From Pseudopyrenochaeta lycopersici (taxonomy: Eukaryota > Ascomycota > Dothideomycetes > Pleosporales > Pseudopyrenochaetaceae): DNA of 64,000 nucleotides. The notes beneath the pieces were generated by a model. It was not told where the DNA came from. It worked only from the letters and a program-made list of their open reading frames with translations, and searched no databases. Of the stretch, positions 11,597-23,679 are shown one piece after another; the first letter of the stretch is position 1; each line of letters starts with the position of its first letter. Location: positions 36,435-100,434 of the forward strand of contig NHZP01000089.1 in the NCBI GenBank assembly GCA_003313425.1, in the 5' to 3' direction. Made by a program: the position numbers and the translations under genes.

Positions 11597-13423
11597 TCAG
11601 GCTCTACATAGCCTGCCGCTACTATCCGTTGCCCATGAATCGCTGCCGATAACGGTCCATGCATAGAATACATGATTCGGATCATACTTATTCTTAATTT
11701 TCAGCAGTTTGGGGTAGTTTACTCCATATAGCTCCGTTTTCCAGTCATCCTTCCACTGCGCATCAACCTCGTTCAGGTACGTGCCTACTCCAGGGGTGGC
11801 CTTTTCGAGCGCTGGGAGCAATGTGACAACCAATAGCTCTTTACGAGCCTGCATTTCAGACTGTGTCACATCCCAGTCCCAATAGCTCACAACGTTGCAG
11901 GTGCAAATGGCATCACGCCAGCTGGGAAGAATGGCGTTGTCGGGATGTTCCATATCCTTAACATTTACAGCATGACAACCGATGCTGCAGTGCTCTATGG
12001 TAACAAAATTGCGCAAAGCCTCCACAATGACCTTGACCTGTGTTTGATCCATCACACCGGCACGTGGGATGAGCCTCGAGGCAAGCTGGACCGTTGCTGG
12101 TCCGGCGCCCTCTATGCCAGGAGAAGTATTCAAAATAACTCGCCGATGTGGTTGGTTGGTATATGTAGTTGCTCCCGCGTTTGGTTAGAACATCAAGGTA
12201 TGGCTGCAACAACTTCTGCACTTCGGTGCCGTTCTTGTCGGGGACCGTAATAGCATATGCTTGAAATCCTGTTCCAGTGAAGGCAAAGTCCCAGGTATTG
12301 CGCCCAGCGTCCACGAAGTATGGCAAAAACCTTCACAGGTCTTCGATAGCCTCCCAATAGTTTTCGATCTCATTGGGAGTGGTGTTGAAAGTGAGTATGC
12401 CACTTCATATGGGTCCGTCGGGGAAGAGCTTCGTTGTCATACTGAGGACCACACCAAACGTGCCAGGGTCACCACCGCTTAGCGCCCAATAGAGGTCAGT
12501 GTTATTGGATGGAGTAACGATGAGATGTTCGCCCTGAGCAGTGACAAGCTCCCACTCGAGAACAGCGTCCGCTGCCATGCCATACGCTCCATTAAGTAAA
12601 GAATGACGCCACCGGATGTGTATCCGCCAGCAAGACCGACTGTTAGGCACTTTCAGCCTAGAATTCGGTAACCCGCAGCACCTACTTGCTCGTATACTGT
12701 CCCACCTATATTACCGGCCCCAAGTTTAGCTGCAGGGCCAACATAGTCCGCGCTCTCGTACGGCTTCAGTATGTCAATGGTGTTTAGGTGGTGAGTCCAA
12801 AGAGAGAATGAGCCTGTTCCAGTTGACTTGCCTCCAAAACTATAATATGATTAGTCTTCCAGAACACAAACCATAGCAAATAGTGAGGAGTAATCGTGAC
12901 CAGTATTCTTGATTACCAATCGGATTTTGTTTTCCTGATCCAAAGCGATACCAGCAACAACATCTGCAGCAGTAGTAACTTGGATCGAATACCTTGCATA
13001 GTTGCCCAGCTGGCACGGTTGGGTTGACGGGGTGAACGGGACACAAGAATAGTTTTGGATGTAGGGGTTCATGACTTCGGCGGGGTTGTTCAGACTGGCT
13101 TTATTAACAGGCGCATGGTAACACCGCACATGGGGCGAAACTAACAACGTTCGGTCGTTGACCAAAGCTGTCTTTACCGCAGTGCAGGAATCTTCGTCAT
13201 CATTCCCAGACGGGACCAAATGACAAACAGTTGGCAGCGGGACGGTTGCGATTAGACGACCGTGAACGTCTTCGTTGAGAGCATTCCATCGGTCAACAGA
13301 TGGCCATGCAGCATCCCCAGGGATAGATTTGCAGGCAGCGCCTTCATTAGAGCTGGGTAGGATGACGCTCCGGCTGGAAACGAGGCTTAGAGCTGGCAGA
13401 AGAACAATGGGTATGAATGACAT
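11597..13423 (-). pseudogene. secreted FAD-linked oxidase (BBE-like), broken
   Basis: Minus-strand relic of a berberine-bridge-type oxidase, an FAD enzyme with a PF01565 FAD-binding domain and a PF08031 BBE domain. It starts at 13423 with a hydrophobic signal peptide (MSFIPIVLLPALSLVSS). It continues through NTGHDYS, the histidine region that usually holds covalent FAD, then an intron, then GKSTGTGSFSLWTHHL. The glycine-rich segment SLLNGAYGMAADAVLEWELV and ALSGGDPGTFGVV lie at 12650-12405. The C-terminus NYPKLLKIKNKYDP ends near 11660. At least two frame changes (around 12640 and 12400) prevent a continuous protein. It probably acted in the same pathway as the neighbouring P450s. Confidence 0.8.
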
Positions 13424-14035
13424 GATTAGCGTAATTGGCTGACCGCTGCTACACCGATCTTAAAGAATGTATATTGTCCTTTAGCAGATCGGATTAGGCG
13501 TCCAGGTTTGCAGAGAAGGAAAATGGAAGTATCAACGTGCGCTTTAGCACTTATATCGCAGGCTGCGTTAGAAAAAAGCCTGAAATGGACCCCTCGCGAA
13601 AGCCATGTGATCTGTGAGCAACATGATCCATGTCTAGTGTATATTTTAATGTATGTCTTATCCTCCTGGGATACGATGAAAAATGCCGATTGGGGGTTTG
13701 AGTAATCATCACGTAGGAAGCGTCGCCACATCACTTCCAGTGCGCTTTCAAACCGCCACATCTTATATTACTGCTGGATCAGCTGATTCACGGGGCCGAT
13801 TCGTAACCGTATATAGCCTAACCGGTTCTTCAAACACGCTTTGTTTGTTAGGATCTCCATCGGCCAATACTGGGGATAGTTGCCGATGCCGATGGGGCTG
13901 AGCAAAGATGAATTCCGCTCCTCTATCATATGGTCACTGCAGTTTCAAATTCAAATTTCACCACTGAATCAACTCCATCTGCTTGTCTGCGATGTCTATT
14001 ATGTCTTAGCTGACGAAAGACAAGGCTTGTTAAGG
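13424..14035. other. divergent intergenic region
   Basis: Lies between the start of the oxidase relic (minus) and the CYP505 relic (plus), so it probably once held a bidirectional promoter. No element is identified with confidence. Confidence 0.4.
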
Positions 14036-16331
14036 ATGGGAAAATCAGTAGATATTCCCGAGCCTCCTGGCTGGCCTCTTTTGGGGAATCTATTTGACAT
14101 GGAATTGCCTATCAACTCGTTGTACGATCTTGCAGATAAGCATGGTAAGCTAACGTCGCATTCTAGCTGAAGAAATACTATCACCCAAATAGTCTGATCG
14201 ATCGTAGGCGAAATGTACCGCATGCGATTTCCAGACCACACTTTCATCATCGTTAACAGTTATAAACTAGTCAACGAGTTCTGTAATGAAAAGCGTTTTC
14301 CAAAGTCTATATTTGCGTTCAAGTTACTGATAAGCCTGACGCATTATGGTCAGCCGCGTCTAATATGTACGATAGGAGATGAGACATGCAATGTATGATG
14401 GGCTTTTTACAGTAGGGATTCACCGCGGAAGATTCGGATCACAAAAAACCAATGAGCGACTGAGGCTATTGATGGGCAACATGAGCCCAACTGGAGCGTC
14501 GCGCATAGAGTTCTGGTTCCAGCTATCGGGCCCGCTTCACTCCGAGTCATGTATGACGGCATGTACGACATTGCTAGCCAGCTTGCCGTGAAGTTGGCAC
14601 GGTACGGAAAGAACACGCCTATGACTGTGACCCAAGTGTTTATTAGGTTGAGTCTCCACACGATCGCGATGTGTTCTATGGATTTTCGTTTCAACAGCTA
14701 TTACACACAAGGCGTTCACCCCTTTGTGGAAGCCATGAGTGACTTCCTGATTAAAGCTGTGATAGAGAGTGGAGATTGCCAATACCATCTTTTATTTTAC
14801 AGGGAAATAGATAAAAAAATCTTCAGCGACATAGAAGTCATGCGACGTACCGCCAACGAGACTCTGCAAGAGCGCAAGGCCGAAACGGGTCTCGATGAAC
14901 GTAAGGATTTGCTTTCCGTTATGCTAAATAGCGTCGACTCCATGACGGGACAGAAAATGAAAGAACAGAGCATTCTCGACAATTTGATCACCTTTCTCAT
15001 TGCTGGTCATGAAACGACATCTAGACTGCTTTCGTTTGCATTGTATTATCTTATGAAACACCTCTAGATGTACGGTAAGGCTCAGTAGGAAGTTGGCAAT
15101 GTCTGCGGCAAGGCATCTATTAAGTTTTCGCAGTTGCCTAAGCTCTCATACATCTCAGCGGTATGTAATTCCCGAAGTTCGGTTGAGCTTGGCTCATGCC
15201 GTCGACGTCTTCTAGGTTCTCCGGGAGACATTACGTCTTACGCCGCATATTCCCGTGTTCATCGTTGCTCCCAAGAAGGATGATATAGTTGGAGGCAAAT
15301 ATGTTGTACGAGCGGGCGAGCTGGTTATCGTGCTGGTCGGCAAGTCTCATCTCGATCCCCAGGTATATGGAGACGATGTCACCGAATTCAAGCCCGAACG
15401 CATGCTCGAAAGAAATTTCGATCGACTAAGTATACAATTTCCTAACGCTTGGAAGCCTTTTGGGAACAGCACGCGAGCTTGTATAGGGCGACACTTTGCA
15501 TGGCAGGAAGCTCTGCTCGTCCTGTCTATGCTATTACAGAACCTTGACTTCGAGTTCGACGATCCAGAATATACCTTGGTGCTCAAGCAGACACTATCAG
15601 TGAAGCCGGCAAATTTCAAGATACGGGCGCTACTCCGTGATGGGCTAAGGGCGACTGAACTGGAACATAGGCTTGCTGGAACGACGCAGTCGCCAAAGTC
15701 ACCGTTAGGCCCCACCAAAAAAGGGGCAACTGCATCAAACGATGACACAAGGCCAATGAGCATCTACTATGGCTCGAACAGTGGCACTTGTCAATCTATG
15801 GTAGAACGGCTCGCTACTAATGCCTACTCGCATGGCTTCAGTCCTAGCGTCGAAGATGACCTTACCCATGCAACTGGAATATTGCCTACCAAAGAACCTG
15901 TCGACATCATTACCGCTTCTTACGAGGGTCAACCACCAGACAACGCCGCTAGCTTCGTTGACTGGCTCGAAGGCATCCAGGGAGAAGATTAACTTAGTGG
16001 CGTTTCCTATGCCGTGTTCGGTTGCGGCCATCACAATTGGGCTTCAACCTTTTATCTGATTCCCAAGCTGGTAGATTCTAAGCTGAAAATGCACGGAGCT
16101 TGCAGGATCGCCCCGCTTGGCCTCTGATGTCGCAGCAGGCAATGAGCTCATCGATTTTGAGGTTTGGGAAGACGAAGTTCTTTGGCCGGCACTAGCGGAC
16201 AAGTACGGTGTCGCGGCGCCAGAGAGACCGGCCCTGAGCGTTGAGGTGACCAACCCTCGCAAGTCTACTCTTTATCAAGACGTGGTGGAAGCTTCTGTAG
16301 TAAGAACTAGTACCCTAACTAAAATCGGGAG
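14036..16331 (+). pseudogene. CYP505-type P450-reductase fusion, truncated and broken
   Basis: Self-sufficient fatty-acid hydroxylase type (P450foxy/BM3 architecture). ATG 14036 opens MGKSVDIPEPPGWPLLGN. Intron 14145-14207 leads to GEMYRMRFPDHTFIIVNS. The frame breaks near 14390-14550, then MYDIASQLAVKLARYG and CSMDFRFNSYY follow. The I-helix is AGHETTS. Two TAG codons (just after KHL at 15065 and after YGKAQ) stand where glutamines are usual. The ExxR helix reads LRETLRLTP and the haem loop FGNSTRACIG. The FMN domain begins at about 15755 (YYGSNSGTCQSM). The sequence stops after about 16330 (ASVV), so the FAD/NADPH domains are missing. They were replaced by AT-rich decayed DNA. Confidence 0.85.
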
Positions 16332-17135
16332 ATCAAACAATCTATTACTCGATTTAGGGGTTTGCATTTGTTAGGGACGTAAAATACAGGAACTAACAGT
16401 ATATGTAAGACCCCTCTATTATTTAATTATTTCTATAGATACTTCTAACTCTATTTGTTTAATAAGGTCACATTTAATCCTCCTAAAAACTAAATATACT
16501 TTACTAAATATTAAAGTACGCTATCTATATAATTTTTAGTGTGTTAACTTACGTGCGTAATAGACTTTAGGGTTAGTGTTCGTAGGTTAGGGTTACGCTA
16601 GCACAGAAAGGACGAGGGCTGTAGCGTAATATAACTTCTAAATATTAAATACAGTAGACAGTATAAGATAATAAGATATTTATTATAAAGTAGAAAATAA
16701 TTTATTATAATACTAGATCTACGCCTAAGGCTTATATAGCTTAAGTAAGGTAAGCTAACGTATTAGACAAGTAAGCGCGGGGCTTTTTATAGTTGCTTAA
16801 GACAGCGCAGGCTTAACAGCTTTATTTTTAGTGTCTTCGCTATCTTTAATCTCCTTAACCTGCGTAGTAGGCGTTAGCGCTATTACTTTAATTAATAGTA
16901 TTTCTTTATTACTAATTAAGCTGCTAGAGATACCTTCTAAGCCTAGCTAAGCATTTAAGGCTATACTTACTTTATACGCGACTAGATTTACCTTCGTAAC
17001 TAGCTCTAGCTAGACGTGCTAGTATTAAATATAAAGATTATTTTCTACCTAAGAGTTAGTAATAATATCGTGCAGTATTAAGCAGAGCATACCCTAGCCT
17101 AGCTGTTTTACTGCTTCGTACTAGCGAAGCGCTTA
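16332..17135. other. RIP-decayed DNA, identity unknown
   Basis: A+T-rich, TAA/TAG-dense sequence that cuts off the CYP505 relic. It includes a degenerate telomere-like patch near 16575-16600 (TTTAGGGTTAG, GGTTAGGGTTA). No element boundary found. Confidence 0.45.
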
Positions 17136-17143
17136 GTGCAGGC
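17136..17143. repeat. target-site duplication of hAT, left copy
   Basis: GTGCAGGC immediately before the left terminal inverted repeat. It is identical to 23022-23029. Confidence 0.85.
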
Positions 17144-17499
17144 TAGGGTGGCAAATGGGTTACGGGTACCCGCTATGGGTATAGGTTGGGTATAGGGTTA
17201 CAGATGAGTGGGTTGGGGTTAGGGTTGGGTCGCACGGACCATGGGTATAGGTTGGGGTTGGGTCGCACGGACTCTAGGTTGGGTTAAGGCTGAGGTTATA
17301 GACGTATGGGTTTAGGTTTGGTTATGGGTACCCACTAGGGTTATCTTATAAAACAGATAAATTACTACACCTAGAAAAGAAACTAAACTATTTTAGAACT
17401 ATATTATAAATATAGGCCTAGAACCTTAAGGAGCACTCTGCTGCATTTACTAAATTTATATGAGAGAAAACTGGTTTTATTACAGCTATTAATTACGGT

Positions 17500-20110
17500 A
17501 ACGTGAAGGAGGCCGCACTATTCGACGCTTCCGTGGTGGCAGTTGTAAGTCCTCTTCCTCCTCTTCATCTGCGCTACTAATATTTATAAAACCCTCCTTA
17601 ACGCTATCTGGATTATCTATCTAGGCTGGAAGCTTAAATAGATCATCTACCTCATTATAATCTCCTCTATCCTCCTCTACCTGCTGCTCTCCTTCCTAAA
17701 GGATAGCATGTTTAAAGAAAAGAATTGACTGGATTTTCTGAGCGCCTAGGCGGTGCCTTCAGTTACTAATTACGTCCTTAGCAGTATTAAAAACACGCTT
17801 AACACTAACTGTAGCAATCTGGATTGGTAAAATATCTCTTACAACCTGGGCAAGCTTAGGATAGGTAGCCTCGTTTGCTTTCTACTAATCTAGGACATTG
17901 AAAGAATTACCTGCTATAACATGAGGGGTGCTAAGGTAGGATTCTCCCTCTTAGCGAGTTTGCCCTTTCTCCTCTTCTACCTCCTCAGGGTCTATATCCT
18001 GACTCTTGTTAGATGCTAACCTTGTACGTGAGAGGCTACTTAATTGCGAATGAACTAGGGATGGAGGTTTCCGGAACTACTCTGTACTTTGTAAACGTCG
18101 AGGATAAGTTAATAAGAACGGAGTAGAGCTACTAGTTTCTTAACTATCGTATTAATTAAGATATTTAAGAAATTGTTGGCGGTAGTTATGTTTATCCTGG
18201 GCATCCCACGTATTGTCCTAGAGCTGCTGTTAGATTGTTTACTGTAATAAATAGCTATAATAATAGTACCTTATATGCTGTAAGCTTCTGTGATAGATCT
18301 AGGATAGTAGCGCAATTAAAGAGGTATCCGCGCTCTGCCTCTGTCTTAGAGTAATATTTACTTAGTTTTAATCGACCCTTTTTAGCTACTGCCTTTACTA
18401 CTGCTGGCTACTCTTTATTGTCTCTATTTTCTAAATCTTTACCTAGCTCTTCTGTTATCTGGTCTAGGAAATTAAAAAGCCGGTTATACATAAGCTAAAT
18501 ATACTGAATTTAAGGCTTCTGGTTTTAGCTTAGCAAATTAGTTGCGTCCTTAAATCTCTTAAGCATATTATAAATAAGCTTAAGGTAGTGCTATTTAGTT
18601 AAAGATAGCTGGAGTCGCTTAAGATCACAGAAATCTACGTCAGCACGATCGCTATTACTTATAACCCTCGCAGGTGCTTTCAGATTAATTTCCTGCTTAA
18701 GCCATTCATTAATATATGCCTAGAGCGTAACTGCACGCTTGCACATATTAAAGGTTAAGTTCTATTAAGTCTTTACATCCTATATAACTAAAAGTTGTTC
18801 TTTTAGCAGTAGAAGACTCTGTGTATTAATGAACTGCTCGTAGCGTTAGGGTGATTAATTAATAGCTTTACAGATTATTTGGAGCTATCTGTAGCTTAGT
18901 CTGTAATAAATAGCTGTAATAATAGCTAACTTACTTTGTAAAGAGAGTTTAGGACTAACATTTTAGTGTATATTTCTTTTATATAGCGCTGTTGTAGATT
19001 TTCCTTAACCTTAAGCTTAGTAGGAGCTGTTAGTTTAAGGTGCTAGATAGTATCCTAAACAATAAGATTAATAATATAAGCTAGGCATAGAATTGTATTT
19101 TCTGTAGCATTCTAAATAATATCCTCTTCTTGTAATTTTGTTTGGATAGTACGAGCTAACGTGCTGTTATTACTAGCATTATCGCAGGTAATAGCTAAAA
19201 GTCGCTGTTTAGTATTTGTATTATTTAGAAGCTGTAATACTTCTACTGCAATAGACGCGCCTGTATAGCTCCCGCGGATAGGGATAAAATTAAGTAGTTT
19301 CTTACGAAGTTGCTAGTCGTTTGTAATATAGTATCCCTTTACTACAAGAAAGCTAAGGTGATTTCCTGCGGACTAGGCGTCTAAGGCGATTGAAATTTTT
19401 ATATTTTCTCTAAGGTCGTCTAGGAGAGAAGCCCTAGCTGCCTTAACTTAAGCCTAGAAGATTAACTAGAATTTATAACAGGTAATTATTATAGGATTAG
19501 GCTAAAGGAACTAGAGAAAGCGTTAAAAGGACGACCGCTCTACTGTTTAGAAAGACCAGTTACAATCTATTACTACCCGTACGAGTTCTCTCTTAAAAGT
19601 AATTGCAGAGTATAGTAGAACTAATTGCTCTGTATTACTATTTAAAGGTCGCGAAAAACGAGTTGTAAGTAAAGGTAACTAAGTATAAACTGGAACTTAA
19701 GTCTCCTTATAAAGCTAAGGTTTTTAGTAATTTAAAAGGTGCTTAGTGCCGATCGTATTAACCACTAGATGTTGAAGTATATATCCGCAGTTAAAACAGA
19801 ACATATATAGTCGACCATCGATAATTTATGCAGCCTCGCCAAATTGACTCCAGATTAGGCTATAACGTAAAGATAAGCCCTATAGTAGTTTCTTTAATAA
19901 TAGGTCTAGCGCCTAGGCAGTTATATTCTACCACGTTTTCTACTTTAAAATAATCTCTTGTTGTATCTTATCCTGCTTATCTTCTATTATTAGATATTTA
20001 AGTAAGATAAGGGTAGTTCGATTCCTTTTAATAATCTGAGGAGCAGCAAGTTTAAATTAGTTAAGGACGTGCGGAAACTGGAGAGGTTAAGTAGTAAGTG
20101 CCATAATAGG
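17500..20110 (-). pseudogene. hAT transposase relic
   Basis: Minus-strand translation shows LAITCDNASNNSTLART, then CLAYIINLIV followed by a stop in place of Q and DTI, around 19210-19040. This matches the DNASNN catalytic segment and the CLAHxINLxVQD segment of hAT transposases. Further on, RDILPIQIATVSVKRVFNTA at about 17850 is the C-terminal hAT dimerisation domain. Stops are scattered throughout and mostly sit where glutamine or tryptophan is expected. Confidence 0.85.
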
Positions 20111-20369
20111 AATATAGCTGTAATAACATGTTGTAATAAATATAAAGTAGTTGCTAGGCAGAGTATAGGACCTAGGATACTCTAATAGAGTGTATAAGTA
20201 ATAATATTTTAATACAGCTTAGGAATTCGTTTATTTTAATGTAATTATTTACATTCTTTGCTCTGTTTACATTCTTCTCCTGTTAAATATAAAGGCTAGA
20301 GGCTAAGGGATAGAGATACTAAGAGATTATTAGCTGTAATAATTACTACTGCCTAAACTGGACTAATGC

Positions 20370-21490
20370 ATGCCCCTAACTAGTCTAGTATTATTCCTCC
20401 TCAACTTCTAGATTAGAGAAGCCCCAGAAATCTGTCTTATTAGACTAATTACTGCTAGGTTCCTCGCTACTAGTCTTATACTTATTTTCTCCTTTATTAT
20501 ATATAGCGTCAATCTCAGAGTTATAGTCAACCTCCACCTCATATTTATTACTATTATCGCCTATAACATATAGCATACTACTCTCAAGCAAGATATCTTC
20601 CCCACTAGACACAGTATTAAAGATAGGCGTAGGCTTACGTTGTCTAGTGTAATTAGCACATAACCGCTATAAAATAATATAATAAAACTTACTACTACTC
20701 GTTATTAGCTACTACTGCTAACTCTTCTGTAGTAAGTCCTTTTATAAACTCTTGCTATTCAGCTTCAGCCTCTTTACTCTTAAAGGTATTACTGTTAAGC
20801 TTTGCTAAGCTATCTTAATAGGTTTTACGCATAATCTTTTCTAGGACACCACTAATTCTAAAAACTTACGTAATTCTACGGCCTAGCTACTGTGTACTTA
20901 AAGAGCGTTAAGTAGTAGTAGAGATCTTCTCTAAGGCTCTTTAGTGCTCTCGAAGAGAGGCTTTATAATTTAGCTTCTCCTATTTTAAGTGTACTTAACT
21001 AAGCTGAGATTCTAGCTATTTACCTAAAGACTGTAAGTAAGGATATGTAATAAATAACTATTATAACTTACTACTCTTCTAATCCTTAAAGCGCTAGTTA
21101 TAAAGTTTCTCTATCTCTTTATTAAGATATTATTTCTTTATACCTTTAGGCAGAGACGTATATTTAGCCTTCTTCTCTAGCCTCTTCTTAAGCGCGCTTT
21201 TAGCAGAATAATCTAAAGCATTAGCGCTTTTAATAGCTTTAGTCTCTATATCGTAAAGAGTAGCTTAATCTCTCTGCTAAATCGCGCGGGTATTATTACT
21301 TAGTTCGCCTTTAAATAGTACTAATAGATTAGTAGGGCGACCTTTACGGGAACTAATCTAGCCACGCATAGAGATAACATAGTTAACCTCCTGCTCTTCA
21401 GAAGCAAACCCCTATTTTAATTAGTATATATATACTGTAATAATAGACTGGGATAAATACTGCTGTAAGCTTCTCCTATTCATCGCTATC
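20370..21490 (-). pseudogene. second hAT gene relic, function unknown
   Basis: A minus-strand frame with few stops. It starts MNRRSLQQYLSQSIITV near 21485 and continues, after a frame change, through a lysine-rich stretch (SAKSALKKRLEKKAKYTSLP, then YLNKEIEKLYN). It is basic and helical, so it might bind DNA. I do not recognise the family. It is confined within the transposon ends and separate from the transposase. Confidence 0.45.
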
Positions 21491-22088
21491 AAATCTAACT
21501 AGTACATTATGCTAAATATTTAGAAGTAGACCCTTAGGGCTATCTAGATAGTTAGTGTCTTTAATTAGCTCCTGTTTGATAGGTGTAGAAGCTATTACGC
21601 AGGAATTGTAATAAATGTACGTAATAATTAAGTAGTAAGTAGTTTGGTGTCTGATAACAGAGATATAGAAGCGACAAGGGAAGCCTTTAAGTTATTATGT
21701 AGTAAGGTAAAGGTGAGAGCAAACAGCAGGCTACACAGGTGGCCTATGCGCTGCGCCAGCGAGTAGAATAGGTGCCCACCTACGTACAACCTCTAAAAAA
21801 AGTTAGATTACTATAAAAATAGGATTAATTAAAAGCTTGTATTAAGTTCTATAGTCCTATAGTTTATTACAAAAGTTTATTGCAGCGTTGCTGCGCTATA
21901 CGCTGGGAGAGCCCGTTTGCTAGCTACATTAACTTACTCTTACCTTCACCTTTACCTTTACTAAAGGTGACATATTAGTCTAATAAGCTCGATTTCTGCT
22001 TTCTTCCTCTACCTATCTACACTAAATTTCTACCTCTATAATTAGCTGCGCTCTATTAAATTTACTACTCTCTATTAAGTTGAATATA

Positions 22089-22641
22089 ATAGCTAGAACT
22101 AGACCTCCTCCTAAGCGTCTAACGACTGGCAGTAAGGCTCCTAGGAAGACTGTAACTAGCGGCAGTGTGCCTGCAAAGGATCTAGCTAGTAAATCTGCGC
22201 GAAAGACAATAACTACTTCTAATATAGTTAAGAAAAAGCGTCGCTAGAAGCTAGGTAGTAAGTTATTATAGTTTCTTATTACAGTTATAAGCTAATTATT
22301 TGCAGCAGTAGTAATTTAAGAGATTAAAAGATACTAAAAGTCTACTGATCTGCTTATTCGCAAGCTTCTGTTCTCCCGCCTCGTCCGTGAAATAGCCTAA
22401 GAGTTCTAGCAAGGACTGCGCTTCTAGAGTAGTGCAATTAAGGCTCTCTAAGAGTTAGTTAAGTCGTTTCTAGTTAGTTATTTTAAAGGTAACTATCGCC
22501 TTAATATTTTTATTATATATATACTAATTTTTAGTAGACTGTATGATAAATACAATCTATGCAAAGAGAGTTACTATTCAGCATAAGGATTCTGCGTTAG
22601 TAAGGCGATACTATAACAGGTTTCTACTAGATTTCTTCTAA
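22089..22641 (+). pseudogene. histone H3-like gene carried inside the hAT element
   Basis: The first codon is ATA (from ATG), followed by ARTRPPP, then KAPRK and LASKSARKT, aligning with the H3 tail ARTKQTA..KAPRKQLASKAARK. After an intron ending in TTGCAG near 22291 come EIKRY-KSTDLLIRKLLF, SRLVREIA-EF and LRF-SSAIKAL-ELV, where every gap is a TAA/TAG codon at a position that is normally glutamine. A second intron (GTAACT..TTTTTAG, about 22492-22550) leads to YAKRVTIQHKDSALVRRY and a stop at 22639-22641. These are the alpha-N, alpha-1, alpha-2 and alpha-3 regions of H3. The loop and AKRVTIQ look like ordinary H3 rather than CENP-A. The tail is divergent. Now dead through RIP. Confidence 0.85.
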
Positions 22642-23021
22642 TAGGTATTAGTTTTCTCTAGGTAGCAGTCTTCTTTAGGCAGTAGATTTGTCTAGCAGTA
22701 GCTTTCTCTAAGTAGTTACAATGTATAAATTACAATTTGCGACAGTTCCTAAACAACACGGCAACCCTTAAACTGTAATAATTAGCTGTAGTAAATACCT
22801 AACCCTAATTAGTTAGTAGTAACCCTAATATAAAAAACGTGATTACTCAGACCTAAGCCAACCTCACCCTAATAACCCTAGCCCTAACCTCAACCCATTC
22901 ACAGTAACCTCAACCTATACCTATTACTAGCGTATAAAGATTGGGTATAGAGCTGGGTTGGGTACGGGTCTTATGTAATCAAACCCAACCCAACCCCAAC
23001 CTATACCCATTTGCCACCCTA

Positions 23022-23029
23022 GTGCAGGC
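23022..23029. repeat. target-site duplication of hAT, right copy
   Basis: GTGCAGGC, matching 17136-17143. Confidence 0.85.
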
Positions 23030-23679
23030 GCTTTGTTACGAACAGGAAGTAGGAAGGCGGCGGTTATGAGGATGAGGGAGGACTCAGGAGGCACGGACGA
23101 CCAACGTGGAGACCGAGCCTCTAAACCAACCGATAACGCCAGGATTACGTAATCCTAGAAAACCCACGCTAAGACAGACTATATTCTATAGGATAGAGAC
23201 AAACCTAGAAATCCTAGAGAGGGCCTTATAGAAATCCTATAAGATAATTATGTATATAGACTCGCATAATATAGCCCTATAGTATATTGTAATTAACTTA
23301 AGATAATCTATAAGTATACTACTATTTAATATTTCTACTTTTAACCTAGCCTGTATATCTATAGAATACTCTAAAGATACTAACTAGTTAATACTAGTTA
23401 CTTTATATTATAACTACTTAATTAGATCTTTAATATTTTAATTACTCTTAAGATAAGTAGCCCTAGTAAATACGTAGCTACCCTTAACTCTTTAACTATA
23501 ACTACTAAAGGTAGCCTAATTAGTAAACCTACTACGTTTAGTAGTAATAGATAATATCTAAAAGGATAGTTACTCTAACTTAACCTGTACTTTTACCTTT
23601 ATAAGGATATTACTAAAAGTAATAAAGTACCTATTATAATTACTTACCTTATAGGTAAGGTACTAGACTAGGTTACGCT

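Larger units (their letters stand above)
17144..23021 (-). mobile_element. hAT-superfamily DNA transposon, RIP-decayed, 5.9 kb
   Basis: The ends are perfect inverted repeats: TAGGGTGGCAAATGGG on the left and its reverse complement on the right. The first base is T where hAT elements usually have C, fitting C-to-T decay. An identical 8-bp duplication GTGCAGGC flanks the element, the hAT hallmark. Subterminal regions are rich in ACCCAACCTATACCC-like repeats on both sides. Inside, from left to right, are a transposase relic on the minus strand, an unknown minus-strand gene relic and a plus-strand histone H3-like relic. A second copy of its right end lies at 690-966. Confidence 0.9.

Noticed and set aside
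16570..16605. Former telomere inside the left part
   Set aside because: Only isolated TTAGGG-like words in decayed AT-rich DNA, not a run.
22765..22905. CCCTAA-like tract at the right end of the hAT element as internal telomere
   Set aside because: Irregular CCCTAA/CCTAAC words are part of the subterminal repeats of the transposon and recur at 690-966.
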